Assembly (NCBI RefSeq): GCF_028640845.1
Contig: NC_080543.1
Coordinates: forward strand, 98,507,825-98,571,824
Source: Ahaetulla prasina
Lineage: Eukaryota; Chordata; Lepidosauria; Squamata; Colubridae
Direction of reading: 5' to 3'
Length of the DNA stretch: 64,000 nt
Shown in pieces: positions 13,968 through 24,004 of this stretch. The notes beneath the pieces were generated by a model, which did not search any database, was not told where the DNA came from, and saw only the letters and a list, made by a program, of their open reading frames with translations. The number at the start of each line of letters is the position of its first letter. Position 1 is the stretch's first letter. The translations under genes were made by a program, and so were the position numbers.

Positions 13968-14485
13968 TGTCGTGTCCCACTCCTCCGCTGACGGCCGGGT
14001 CAGGGAAATCCGAATCAGGCTTGCCTCTGCAGCTCTGCCCAAAATCCTAGCAAAGTCCTCAGAGCAGGCAGGAGACCAGTAAGTGACTTCAGCAAGATAA
14101 GTTCGACTTTGCCTGACTCAGAGACTGCCAGAAAGCAGATCCTTTATATAGGCCATGGGGCGTGGCTCCATGACTCAGCACTCATTAAGGCCTGCCCCTC
14201 CCTTCCTTCTGTTGCCTCCGCCTATTCAATCTTCTGATGCGAGGGTCACTCCAATCAGCTGTTGGTAATAAACCCTCCTCAGGCTCACATGCTGTGGAGG
14301 AGGGGGAGGGGTCTAGCTGCTCCGTTTGCCTGGGCATGGAGTCAGGGCTGGGGCCGGGAGGTGCTCCTTCTTCTGCAGTTTGTCTGGGCATGGAGCCAGG
14401 ACTGGGGCCGGGAGGCATACATTCCTCCGTGTTCGGGAGCAGATAAGAAGGCCCCGGCTGCTCTGAGGGCGGGCAAGACACAACA
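13968..14485 (-). mobile_element. Solo LTR, 518 bp
   Basis: On the minus strand the element starts TGTTGTGTCTTG and ends ACACGACA, so it has TGT...ACA termini with a short imperfect inverted repeat. A 5-bp target duplication TCTTC flanks it at 13963-13967 and 14486-14490. A TATA box (TATATAAAGG, minus, near 14150-14141) lies within it with a GC-rich U3-like segment upstream, as expected for an LTR promoter. No gag or pol sequence adjoins it, so it is a solo LTR left by LTR-LTR recombination. A 5-bp duplication is compatible with Gypsy or some endogenous retroviruses; the class cannot be decided here. The open frames of 62-108 codons across it are not genes. Confidence 0.82.
14141..14151 (-). 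promoter_or_regulatory. TATA box of the solo LTR
   Basis: TATATAAAGG on the minus strand lies about 340 bp into the LTR, a position typical of the U3/R boundary. Activity is unknown. Confidence 0.6.
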
Positions 14486-14560
14486 TCTTCTGGGTTGTGG
14501 CACAGACACATGTGCCTGCGTGAAGCACACGTGCTCGTGCGCTCACTGACCTATAGCATA

Positions 14561-16612
14561 AAGACAATCTCAAAACAATAACCCTTGTTAAAAGGGGAAA
14601 ATAAAAAAGGAGGCAATTACCATGACTCAACACAATGAACCTGGATGAAGATGCAAGATTTCAGTTTCCAGCTAGTTTTTATTCCTGAGCTTTTAAAGTC
14701 TATATAGTCAGACAAATCTATTAGTTGCATTTGCTTTTTTATTCCATTTGTATTCCCCTCCACCCATGTAGTTTTGTTAAAAAAGATATGGATTTTGGTT
14801 ATATTATGAAAGGTTATATCTTTTCCGTTCTTAGCTTTTCTCTGGGTCTCTATTTTGTTGATCAGAAGTAAGAAAATAATAGTCATGATTTATTTCTGAA
14901 CAAATGACCTGGTTCTTATTTAAGTCCCTGAATTAGATATTTAACTAATCAATCTCGTTTGTACCATTCAAGAAAATGAATAATTACAAACCCTGCAGCC
15001 CACATAAAACCACTATACTGAATTACTAGTGTATGTGTGCGAGCATGCGCGCACGGGCGCGCACACACACACACACTTATATGTTCAGGTCCATTTAAGT
15101 GTAAGAGTATCTGTTTGTGTATTTCTGTGTATGCCTCCATAGATTTGATGAATGCAACTAACTTCCAGGTGAAGGACAGAAAATTTATCCTGTGTTATTT
15201 TCTTCTCCATTCATTCATTCTGGATGAATATAATAATGGTACAAAGGTGCACTTCCTGGTTCACTGCATCTTTAGAACGTACATGTACTTTGGTTATAAG
15301 ATTGGTTGCAAAAGTCTGTTTGGTCAAGGGTTTCGTTATTGTCTTTTCCCAGAGTTTATAGCAGTACTTACTCATGCATCAGCTTATGCTGACTTCTGCA
15401 AAAAAAGAATTTCATAGAGGATTTTCTCTCTTTTTTTCATTTCTCTCTCTCCCTTTGCAAGCTGACATTGCCTTTTTCTTTCAGACCTACAATATATGCT
15501 TTCATTGTTCCCTTACCAACTTATGAATATGTTGATGCCTCTCTCTCTCTCTTTTCTTTAAAAAAAAATCTGAGTTCTGTTCATCACAGATGTTTAGAAA
15601 CACAGCTGTCCATCTACAGTGGTTCTGCATGAAAGACCATGGTTGTTGAGTACAAAAGAGGGGATTCAGGCAAATATGCACTATAAATAGATGGCATTGT
15701 CTGCCTTCTCATTTTCCACTAGAGTCCTAAATTTTGGCATCCGACAATGCACTGCAGTGTCAAAGCCGTTTGTACCTCTCCCTTGCTCAGCTTCGTAAAA
15801 ATTGAAATAGGCACCAAAACCAGTGTTGTTGCTATTGTTTCATGACCAATTAATAAAAAACATGTGTTCTCTTGAAACCAAAGAAGAGGGTCATTCTTCA
15901 AGATCTTTAAATAGAAAGGACACCCTGTACGGAGAAATAAGAAGAAAAGCATCCAGAATAGTAGTTTCACTAGCAAAGTTCAATAACGTCCTTGACATGA
16001 AAATCAATTTGTCCCTATATTTTAAAACCACAAGAACTTGGTTAAATAGGCCGATTTTGTATTTCATCATATAAAAAGAGCATATTTTAAGTTGGGTCCT
16101 ACAATGGCCACAGCACAATTTTTAATACTTCAACTTCAAAAGCCTTTGGTATTATTTCTTGAGCAGAAAGAAAGGTATCCGTGATTGGAGAAAATATCAT
16201 TATTCACTTATCATTCCAAGCACTTAAATTTTACTTAACTCTCTGTTCTTTGAATCTTGTTGCTTTGAGAAAGAACCATCTGCCATGAATCACAGAGTGC
16301 TTCTGGCATAAGATTCTTATATGGGGATTTCAAAAACACATTCCACCTGGCAATATTACATTCATCATTTAAATACAAGAAGAACCCCAAAGGTTTAGGC
16401 TGCTTTCCATGGGGACCGAGAAGGTTTTTTTTTTTCAGGAACTCCATGTTTGTAGGTTTCAGTCAATGCTTTTGTTTCTTGATGCCTCCAGAAATTGAAT
16501 TTAGAAGCTCGAATGTAAATTCCATCCACATACAACTATGACAACAATGACTGACTGATCTATTCTCTATTCATTTGTCAAATTGACACTTATTAAACAT
16601 AACCCTTTGCTG
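14561..16612. other. Unassigned DNA with a CG/CA-repeat tract
   Basis: The tract GCATGCGCGCACGGGCGCGC followed by (CA)n at about 15042-15076 alternates purine and pyrimidine and could adopt Z-DNA. No gene is recognised. The 126-codon frame at 15037-15417 starts inside this tract and has no domain. Confidence 0.5.
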
Positions 16613-17661
16613 CAGGGGTGAAATCTAAAAATTTTCCCTACCGGTTCTGTGGGTGTGGCTTAATTGGTGGGCGTGGCTTGGTGGTCAGATGACTGGGTGG
16701 GCGTGGCCAATAACAATAAATAATAAAAATAATAAATAAGGTATACAAAACAATAAAAGGTACCAAAAACCAACTTTCACACTTTACTTTCACACAATAC
16801 AACACAACTGACTCACACACAATGTAAAAGCAGCTACACTTCACCCAAAATGGCCCCTGCAACAAGCAGGAACCTCACACTTTCACACTTTACACACACA
16901 CAACACAACTGACTCACACACACACACACACAAACACACAAACAATGCCACATACAGCTTTGTGAGATTTTGTGTGTTTCTGTAGTTAGAGTGAAACACT
17001 ACAGAAACACACCAAATCTCAGAAAGCTGCACAAATATTTTATTTTATTATTTTTATTTATTTTTTTAGATCAGGGGCTCCAACCTTAGTAACTTAGTTT
17101 GTGGACTTCAACTCCCAGAGTTCCTCATTCAGCATAGCAGGAAGTCAAAGCAAACTGTAAGTCCACAAACTAGCTGAAGAAAAACATGCCGTTGCCAGCC
17201 CAAAAGGAGCAGTAATTATAGGTAAGTGAGGAGGGGGAATTGGCTGGGCATGGGTGGGGGCTCTTGTAAGTGGGGGCTGTTAAAAAGTGATTTTAAAAGC
17301 CTGTGAGGATCAGGAAACTCCTCTGGGATTGCCAGAGGAGGCTTTTAAAACCTCTTTTTTTCCTTTTTTATTTTTCCCTTCGGCTGAAGAGGATTTTTTT
17401 AAAAAAACTTTTAAAGGATTTTGATGATCTCTGCTCAGCCCCGCGATCATCAGAGGTTGTTTTTTTTTACTTTTAAAGGTATGTTTCGGCTGAAGAAAAA
17501 CTGCTTTTAAAGGTAAAAAAACAACAACCCTCTGCTGATGGTGTGCCTCACCAGTGGCAGGGGGCGGGGCCAGGGATCTTTGCTACCGGTCGTCCGAACC
17601 AGCAGCTGCCATCGCTACCTAATCGGTGAGCTGGTGCGAACCAGGAGCATTTCACCCCTGC
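16613..17661. mobile_element. hAT-like non-autonomous element with CAGGGGTGAAAT ends
   Basis: The left end GCAGGGGTGAAATCTA and right end CATTTCACCCCTGC form terminal inverted repeats around 1.05 kb. Subterminal GTGGGTGTGGCTT strings and the CCGGTTCT motif are shared with related elements at 18983, 30375, 48390 and 49654. Inside are a directly repeated CA-rich block (about 16777-16822 and 16875-16922), a 31-bp inverted repeat (16956-17028), a TTTGTGGACTT-type inverted segment (about 17095-17170) and further stem-loops near 17282-17350 and 17385-17520. There is no transposase. Confidence 0.75.
16956..17028. repeat. 31-bp inverted repeat inside the MITE
   Basis: Arms at 16956-16986 and 16998-17028 match at 29 of 31 positions around an 11-nt spacer. 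The core is TGTGTTTCTGTAGT. Confidence 0.9.
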
Positions 17662-18034
17662 TTTGCTGCCTTTCAGACAAATGCAACTACAATTCCCAGA
17701 ATTCCTAGTCAACAAAGTCTATGACTGTTCGGGCAGTACATTCTGAGTTGTGGTCAAAATACATGTGAAGTATACCAGGTTTAGAGTATGACTATTATCA
17801 TGACTATTAGTTCAAGGATCCCCCCCCCTTTTTTTTTATTCCCTGGAATCAAATTCATTGGCAGTTTCTATGATTATGAAATTGTTATAAACTTCCTCTC
17901 TTTCTCATTGAAATGATTAAAAACATTGTTCTTATTGTAAGGATAAGAGTCACTGTATTAGTGAGATGGGTAGCATGAAATTTTAATAAATAAAATAACA
18001 TAAATTAATTTTGATCTGAAAACGTTCCATTAAA
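17662..18034. other. Unassigned DNA
   Basis: No gene or clear repeat apart from C8/T10 homopolymers near 17820. The right edge may be 3' UTR of the Bov-B fragment that follows. Confidence 0.45.
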
Positions 18035-18960
18035 CTGTAGTCTAATCTTAGTGACAAGAGAGGCAGGCCTTCCTGTCCCTAGTTTGGCCTTTCAAGCTTC
18101 CCAATGATATATCCATTGCCACTGTAATTGAATCCACCCACCTTACTGCTGGTTGTTCTCTTCTTCTCATTCCTTCCAATTTCCCATCATTATAGATTTT
18201 TTAAAGATCTGGGTCTTCACATATATGATTATTTGAGCTTGTTTATTTGTGCCTTGAGGGAGAACTGATTTGTTTTATGATCCATTTTCTTGGCTGTTCA
18301 TGATAATTTCTAGAATCTTCTTCAACCTTAAAATTCAAATGTGATCAATACTCTTTTTATTCTGTTTCTTCAAGGTCCAAGTTTTACTCCATAAAGTACT
18401 ACAATGAAAATCTTTGGCTATTTGAGCCAGATCTTTGTAAATATAAATATGTCTCGACTTCTGAATACTTTTTTTATAGCATCCCTGCCAAGTGCTAATC
18501 TATAGTGCATTTCTTGACTGCTTGTTCATTTTAAAATTAACAGTTGATCCTAAAAGACAGGAGCTATCCACCACTGCCTTCTTTCTAGTGGTGTTAATAG
18601 AACTTGCCTTCAGAAGTTGTGGATGCCCTGACACTGAAAGTTTTTAAGAAGAGATTGAATGGTAATTTGTAGGGAATGCTATAAGGTCTTCTGCTTGGTC
18701 AGGGGATTGGACTAGAAGACCTCCAAAATCCTTTCTAACTCCGGTATTCTGTATTATACCTGTTGCCATTAACTTCATCTTCTTTATATTTAATTGTAGT
18801 TTCATTTGTTTTTCACTGCTCCTTGATTTTTCATTACTAGAGATTACAGATCTTTTGCCATTTTAGCTATCAGGACAATGTCATCAGCATAATGCATGTT
18901 ATTAGCTTTCTTCCTCTAGTTTTAAAACTATATTATCTTTTTCCAATACAAATCCATCAA
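18035..18960 (-). pseudogene. Bov-B (RTE clade) LINE reverse transcriptase fragment
   Basis: The minus strand encodes a decayed RTE/Bov-B ORF2 3' half. Near 18900-18874 it reads MHYADDIVL, the catalytic YADD box of the RT palm domain. Further along (about 18430-18380) KIFIVVLYGVKLG corresponds to the hydrophobic VVMYG block of the Bov-B C-terminal region. Near 18160-18070 the frame reads RRREQPAVRWVDSIT, then VAMDISLGSLKGQTRDRKA, which matches the Arg-rich RWLD...SMDMSLSKLRE...DREAW C-terminus typical of Bov-B. Stops and frameshifts occur throughout, so it is inactive. A CR1 3' end is inserted at 18596-18765. Bov-B is abundant in squamates and is the known partner of Sauria SINEs. Boundaries are approximate. 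Confidence 0.85.
18596..18765 (+). mobile_element. CR1 LINE 3' end nested in Bov-B
   Basis: The sequence encodes the end of CR1 ORF2 (AACTTGCC...TTTTTAAGAAGAGATTGAATGG), followed by the CR1 3' UTR signature GGATTGGACTAGAAGACCTC and ending TCTGTATTAT. It separates the Bov-B YADD part from the rest of the Bov-B frame, so it inserted later. Strongly 5' truncated. Confidence 0.85.
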
Positions 18961-18982
18961 TATATATTCAGCATATACTGTA

Positions 18983-19200
18983 GGTATTGGTGGGATTCAA
19001 ATAATTTAACAACCGGTTCTCTGCCCTAATGACTGGCTGGGTAGGCATGGCCAGGTAGTCATGTGACTGGGTGGGTATGGCCAACTCAACATCGCTCATC
19101 ACACCCAGCCACTTGGCTCAAAGGCAGAGGTGAGATTCAGCTGGTTTGGACCGGTTTGGGTAATCCCACCACTGGCTGACTCCACCCATTTTTCAGCCTG
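18983..19200. mobile_element. MITE fragments, GGTGGGATTCAA family
   Basis: It carries TTGGTGGGATTCAAATAATT, an ACCGGTTCTCTG motif and repeated GTGACTGGGTGGGTATGGCC, then a second partial copy near 19133 (GAGGTGAGATTCAGCTGGTT ... AATCCCACCACTGG). The family is shared with 20575, 30375 and 48390. Non-coding; boundaries approximate. Confidence 0.6.
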
Positions 19201-19204
19201 TTTT

Positions 19205-19380
19205 GAAGTCTTAAAGTTGCCAAGGTTGGATACCCCTGAGCTAGATGTTCTGATAGATTAGTGTTTTTCAAATTTGGCTAATTTTAAGATGTGTGGACTC
19301 CAACTTCCAGAATGCTGTCTGGGCAATTATGGAAGTTAACACATTTTAGGATTCCAAGTTTGGAAAATCCTGTCATAAAT
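19205..19380. mobile_element. Short palindromic MITE fragments (GGCAACTTTAAGAC family)
   Basis: A right end AGTCTTAAAGTTGCCAAGGT at about 19207-19226 is followed by a second degraded copy near 19262-19375 with arms TTTGGCTAATTTTAAGATGTGTGGACTC and a decayed complement. The same family is well preserved at 52965-53093. Confidence 0.55.
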
Positions 19381-19773
19381 GGGCAAATTAAGATCCTTTT
19401 GAGGTATCTGTGCTTTGGTCTCCTTAAAAAAAATTACAGATTATCCTGCGCTGCATATCTATGAAAAAAGACTCTAATAGAAACATGCTTTATGTATAAA
19501 AATATAGAAAGGCATCTAAGGATCACTAATCTCCCCACCTTCATGGACCATAATTTATGAGAAGTTCGCAATGATCTCAACAGAAGTTTTCCTCAGCTCT
19601 GCTTTGCCTGAATATGTAATATCTATGCTCTGTCACTGAGATGTTATCATTCTGGCCCTAAAAATAGATACAAAGTTCTCTTAATTACAAGAATCATCCT
19701 CCATTCTCTTTATTTATAGTATAGGACCCTAAAAATAGACACAAAGTTCTTCCAATCGTAAAACTGTCTTATT
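19381..19773. other. Unassigned DNA
   Basis: No gene. A pair of similar strings, CCCTAAAAATAGATACAAAG and CCCTAAAAATAGACACAAAG, about 75 bp apart hints at a small local duplication. Confidence 0.45.
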
Positions 19774-20560
19774 TACCATATTTTTCAGAGTATAAGACAC
19801 TCTGGAGTATAAGATGCACATTAGTTTTGCTGGAGGAAAACAAGAAAAAAAAATCTGCCTCTGCCTACCAGCATCCATTGGTATTTATCTGTCTAGCATC
19901 CTTGCAGCAAACAACAAACAGCCTAGTAAGCGTCAGCATGTTATCGCAGCCTGATTTAACATGAACAGCTGATTGGGGCTGGATCGGCCTCCCGGAATAC
20001 CACCAATCAGCTGTTCCAGGCTGCAGGGATCACCAGAGCCCATCTCTGCCTTGGCACATTGTGTTTTTGGCCTCCGCACATCGCGTTTTTGGCCTTTACA
20101 TGCCCATTCCAGGCTGCAAGGATCACCACAGCAAATTGCCAGTGATTGCCACCTCCACACACCCCATTTTTGGCTTCTGTGCATCTTTGTGTTTGCCAGC
20201 AAATGTTTAAAAGATTTGTGCAGCACAGCAGGAAAAAGCACAATGATATGAGGAATTGAGAGGTCTGAAGTGTGTGCCCACACAAGTTATGAATTCCTCT
20301 TCCCCTTTCAAACCAAGATTGTTTTACAGCTTCAAGAGAGATAATTGAAGATTTGAAATCTTCATTTTTGGGGCCATATTCTGGGCTAATTTTTTGACCA
20401 TTTCAGGCTATTTTAGGGCCATTTTGGATATTCAGTGGTAATAAACAAATAAATAAATAGAGGAAAATTGTACCTTGATGAGGCCTTTGACTCAATTTCC
20501 CTCTCTATTTATTTATTACTATTGAACATCCAAAATGGCTGAAAAATGGTCCAAAAACAG
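19774..20560. mobile_element. Non-autonomous repeat with ACCATATTTTTCAGAGTATAAG end
   Basis: The left end ACCATATTTTTCAGAGTATAAGACAC...AGTATAAGATGCAC is a widespread vertebrate MITE terminus. The body has repeated GGCTGCAGGGATCACCA-like segments (about 20019 and 20112) and TTTTGGCC strings. The right end is uncertain. A 116-codon minus frame at 19933-20283 reads across these repeats and is not a gene. A long inverted repeat lies at 20421-20536. Confidence 0.6.
20421..20536. repeat. Imperfect 45-50-bp inverted repeat
   Basis: The left arm (20421-20470, ATTTTGGATATTCAGTGGTA then a TAAATAAATAG run) pairs with the right arm (20492-20536) with a few mismatches and one 4-bp length difference. The spacer is about 21 nt. 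Confidence 0.85.
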
Positions 20561-20574
20561 GTGGGGCAGGGCCA

Positions 20575-20680
20575 GTGGTGGGATTAGCTGGTTCACTGAA
20601 TTTTAACAATCAGTTTGTCTGAACAGAATTTTAACAATCAGTTTGTCTGAACTGGTCTGAACCAGCTGAATCCCATCCTG
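20575..20680. mobile_element. MITE fragment, GTGGTGGGATT family, with internal duplication
   Basis: It begins AGTGGTGGGATTAGCTGGTT and ends CCAGCTGAATCCCATCCTG, an inverted-repeat pair. The string ATTTTAACAATCAGTTTGTC occurs twice in tandem inside. Confidence 0.65.
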
Positions 20681-20904
20681 ACTGTAGGTTGAATAAACAT
20701 GGAGAGTATAAGGCCACTTCTTTATTGGCCTGGAGCCATTCTGTTTTGCCATGTTTACCTGGTTTGTGGGTTCTTGCCCTGTGTATAGCTTTGCATGAGA
20801 ACAATAAGATATTCTATGATTCTCATTTTCTAAAGACTATACCGTTCCCAACAGATCCAACATCTATTTGAAAATTTCAAGTGAAAACAATGAAACTATT
20901 CTAT

Positions 20905-21195
20905 GCAATAACCTATTCCACTGGTTGACAGATCTTACTATCAGGAAGTTCTTTGTAATGTCTAATCTGTATCTACAACCCATTAAATTCTAGCCTTAAC
21001 CTCTGGAGCTAGTAAGTCTGAACCGTGTACAACATGGCAGCTCTTCAGGTATTTTAAGACAGCCATCATGTCCCTTTTCACTCTGCTGTTCTGAAAATTA
21101 AATACATTTTTATTAAAGTCTTTTAACCATTCCTTGTACAAGTTGATTTCCAATCCTTTTACAATCTGGGTAGCCCTAGTCTGAATTGTTTTAAA
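20905..21195 (-). pseudogene. Old CR1 LINE fragment
   Basis: The minus strand carries the CR1 C-terminal region. Plus-strand landmarks, in order, are TTCCACTGGTTGACAG, CAGGAAGTTCTTTGTAATGT, TTTAAGACAGCCATCATGTC and CAATCTGGGTAGCCCT. They are the complement of the same region of the CR1 at 56680-56990 (for example RGDVIAVFQYL and RNFLTV). It is much more diverged than that copy, so it is an ancient insertion. Confidence 0.75.
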
Positions 21196-21693
21196 AATAG
21201 GACTTTCTAGAAAATTGGACTTTCTTGCAGGTCATTTCTACACTTTTAGTTTGTATATAGGGTTACAAGAAGTGCATATATGTAAATTAAATATTTATTT
21301 AAAGAAATTCATTATTATTTAGTTTATTTATTTTGACAAGATAGGAATTGCTGAATTAATATCACATTAGTACATATTTGGACAGATTACATAATTCTCT
21401 GAACAACAGCATCACAAGTTCTCCACATTCCCCAGAACAGTTAATAAAGTACGTGCAGAAATATGCCTTGTCCTTTAACTATTAAAGAAAAAAAATATGT
21501 TGCATTGTAGGAGTTTTCAAAATTTAATTTTGATTTCATAACCCTGCAAAGTAACTCCAACAAAGCAAAAGTTTAGAAAGGTGAAATGTGTCAATCAGAG
21601 ATGAGAATATCCCTCATTCTTATTTGTTTGGTATTTTCTTTGATGGTCTTCAGAGCAAATCTTGTTTTTCAAGTGATGATACTTCTTGCTGGC
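21196..21693. other. Unassigned AT-rich DNA
   Basis: No gene. The frame at 21586-21891 begins here and runs into LINE tails, so it is not coding. Confidence 0.45.
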
Positions 21694-21808
21694 AGATTAT
21701 TTATTTATTTTACTTTATTTAGGAGGTTTACATTGCCACCTATTCGCACATGGCAACTCAAGGCGGCTTACAAGAATATAGAAACATCATATAAAAACAA
21801 TAAAACTA
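21694..21808 (-). mobile_element. LINE/SINE 3' tail fragment with TTTATT run
   Basis: Read on the minus strand, it contains GTAAGCCGCCTTGAG and then a TAAATAAA-rich tail. It resembles the GTAAGCCGCCCTGAG tail of the SINE at 25565 but is a different, more diverged family. It lies directly against the next LINE tail in the same orientation. Confidence 0.6.
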
Positions 21809-21814
21809 ATTTAT

Positions 21815-22945
21815 TTATTTTATTTATTTATAATTTAATTTCTATACCGCCCTTCTCCCGAAGGACTCAGGGCGGTTTACAGCCATATTAAAATACAAGA
21901 TATAAATAACAAATTTAAAAAGAATTAAAAACAAATATTTAGTGGGCCAAATCAACTAAAATGGACATAGACCGACATAAAACCCCTTTAAAATTACAAT
22001 TAAAATACACTTAGGCTAGTCCCACATGATGAAATAATAAAGTCTTCAGTTCACGTTTGAAGTTTGAAGTCGGGATTAATTAAAAAGAGAATCCTATAAT
22101 AAATTAATAATATAATAAATAACCCCCGACATCACATGAGCCATTTAATGGGCTACATCCTGCTCTGTGTTCCCCAGGCTCACTGGCAGAACCAGGTCTT
22201 CAGCGCCTTCCAGAAGAGTGTCAGAGTGGGAACCATTATAATCTCTGGGGGAATTATGTTCCAGAGAGAGGGAGCTACCACAGAGAAGGCCCTTCTTCTG
22301 GGTCCCATGAGGGGTCTCTCCCTAGGGGATGGGACCTGCAACATTCCTTGCCTCCATGCACTGGTGGTCTGGGTAGATTTGACCAGCAAGAGACAGTGCC
22401 TCAAATAACCTGGTCCCAAGCCATGAAGGATTTTAAAGGTGACAACCAGCACCTTCAATTGCACCTGGAAGCAAATCAGCAACCAATGCAGCTCCCACAG
22501 GAGTGGTGATACATGTGCACACCAAAGTCTGTACAAAACCATCCAGGCTGCTCCATTTTGGCACCAACTGGAACATCTGGATGCTCTTCAAGGGCAGTCC
22601 CATGTAGAGCATGTTGCAATAGTCAGGACGGGAAGTGACTAGGGCATGAGTGACTGTGAGTAGATTGTTGGTCCAGGAAAGAGCGTAACTGGCACACAAT
22701 CCACAGTTGTGCAAAGGCCCTCCTGGCCATGACCACCACCTGCTCTTTGAGCAGGAGTCACCAGTCCAGAACCCCCAGATTATGCACAGGGTCTACCCAT
22801 TCAAGACCAAAGATGGCAATTCTCCCTAAGCCAAAGAATCCCAAACAGAGAGCCACTTGGTCTTGCCAGGGTTTAGTTTCAACCCGTTGCTCCCATCCAG
22901 CCCCTAACAGTCTCCAGGAACTGCCAGAGGGAGGACATGGCATTT
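21815..22945 (-). pseudogene. L2-like LINE: RT C-terminus and 3' UTR
   Basis: The minus strand encodes the C-terminal region of a Jockey-group non-LTR reverse transcriptase. From 22690 it reads LTVTHALVTSRPDYCNMLYMGLP, then (with a frameshift) LHWLLICFQVQLKVLVVTFKILHGLGPGYL and RRAFSVVAPSLWN...LKTWF, ending near 22180. This order (SRLDYCN-GLP, LHWLPV, LHGLGPGYL, AFSVVAPxLWN) is standard for L2/Rex1-type elements. The 3' UTR runs to a (TTTA)n tail at 21808 and carries a 29-nt hairpin at 21847-21875. It is 5' truncated near 22945 and broken by frameshifts. The SINEs at 25565 and 59529 share its 3' end, so this LINE family probably mobilises them. Confidence 0.75.
21847..21875 (-). other. Conserved 3'-tail hairpin of the LINE
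   Basis: On the minus strand CCGCCCT pairs with AGGGCGG. Inside are a GAG/GA internal loop and a TCC-TTCG-GGA stem capped by a UUCG-type tetraloop. The same hairpin recurs at 32808-32836 and 33621-33649, and in altered form in the SINEs. Confidence 0.8.
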
Positions 22946-23014
22946 AGCTGATAAGATAGTAGTTTTGCAAATCTATATGTTGGCTAATACTGATGAAGGA
23001 GAATATTTGTAGCT

Positions 23015-23640
23015 CAGGATTGAAATGAGGAGTTCTTGGTGTTTCTGAGCTTGATTGTTTTGTTGCAAATGTTTCATTACCTAGATAACATCATCAGTGC
23101 TAGTATGGAGTGAGATTTGTTCTCAATTTATACTTGTGGCTTGCCCTGTCAGTATTGGTGGCCATGGTCTGAGTGGTTTTTTGATTGGGTTGTTTACTGT
23201 TAGCTTGTTTCAAAGTTCCTTGATTGCGGTATTGTTTACTTCTTGACTGTTGGTCTGATGTTAATATTGGTGTTAATCTATGCTCATCTGAGTACTGATT
23301 GACAGTGGGGAAGTGTTTTGGTCTTTTTGTTCCTTTTTTGGCTTGATGATTGTTTCTTTTCTACATGTTGTTTATGTCTATTAATGGCCAGTTTGACTAG
23401 TACCAGGCTTCCAGAAATTCTCTAAATTTTTTGATTTGGCTTGCTCTATGATGGTCATGGTTTCCCAGTTGACACTATGACTAAGTCTGTCTACAGGTTG
23501 TGAAATTGAAGAGTATTCATCATTTCTTCTGATTGCTAGTTGGTGTTCATGGTCACCATTCTGCTAATCTTCTGCCTTTTTGTCCTACATAGAGGCTATT
23601 GTGAGTCTTTACACTGTATGACTCTTGTTTTTTATTTTGC
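23015..23640 (-). pseudogene. Penelope-like element: GIY-YIG region and 3' end
   Basis: The minus strand encodes a decayed GIY-YIG endonuclease C-terminus of a Penelope-like retroelement. About 23600-23520 reads GQ-GRR-like residues and then HEHQLAIRRND. About 23470-23400 reads QIKKFREFLEAWY, matching the REFLEAW block that ends these proteins, followed by NWPLIDINN. The 3' UTR runs down to the GAAACATTTGCAACAAAACA / AAGCTCAGAAACACCAAG end at about 23020-23090. That end is typical of Penelope-type terminal repeats and resembles the palindrome at 32069-32204. Stops and frameshifts make it inactive. The RT domain is not visible upstream. Confidence 0.7.
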
Positions 23641-24004
23641 CTTTTGTCAGCTAGTAGGTATTTGTGGATATATGTTGCTAATTATTTATCTATTTGTCCT
23701 TTCTCCCTTATAATTTTTACATGTCTCCTGTTTACTTTTTCTTTGTGTACTGGGTTTTGTACTGTTTAAAACACTGCATGGAAACTGTATTGTGCGGGTG
23801 AAATGAAAAGTAATGCTTCTAATGACAATACACATGAGCTGGAAATTATGGCATGATCTTTATCCTCTCTTATTTCATTTAATTGGAGAAACATGGCTGT
23901 GAGAAATGGTTGTATTGTTATTGTTTGGGAAATGGAAGCCTGAAGAATATACACAATCTACTTCAAGCGAAGTGCCATGATTGAATTTTTGGATGCTGAA
24001 GGAA
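23641..24004. other. Unassigned DNA
   Basis: Possibly decayed Penelope sequence at its left edge; nothing else recognised. Confidence 0.4.

Larger units (their letters stand above)
13633..14560. mobile_element. hAT-like MITE split by an LTR insertion
   Basis: The left part (13633-13967) begins with GATGGTGAACCTGTGGCA. This is the same family as the element at 28303 (GATGGCAAACCTATGGCA) and has the same GCATGCATGCCAGAAA-type internal strings. It is interrupted by the LTR at 13968-14485 and resumes after the duplicated TCTTC with similar purine/GC-rich sequence. The right end is approximate. Known family behaviour suggests a non-autonomous DNA transposon; this is inferred from the terminal sequence only. 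Confidence 0.65.

Noticed and set aside
14185..14633. 95-108 codon frames, one Pro-rich (PPGPSPGSMP)
   Set aside because: They lie in the solo LTR, and the repetition reflects a short internal duplication of GC-rich LTR sequence.
16919..16941. (CA)n tract as an independent finding
   Set aside because: Short and part of the MITE's CA-rich block; no further significance.
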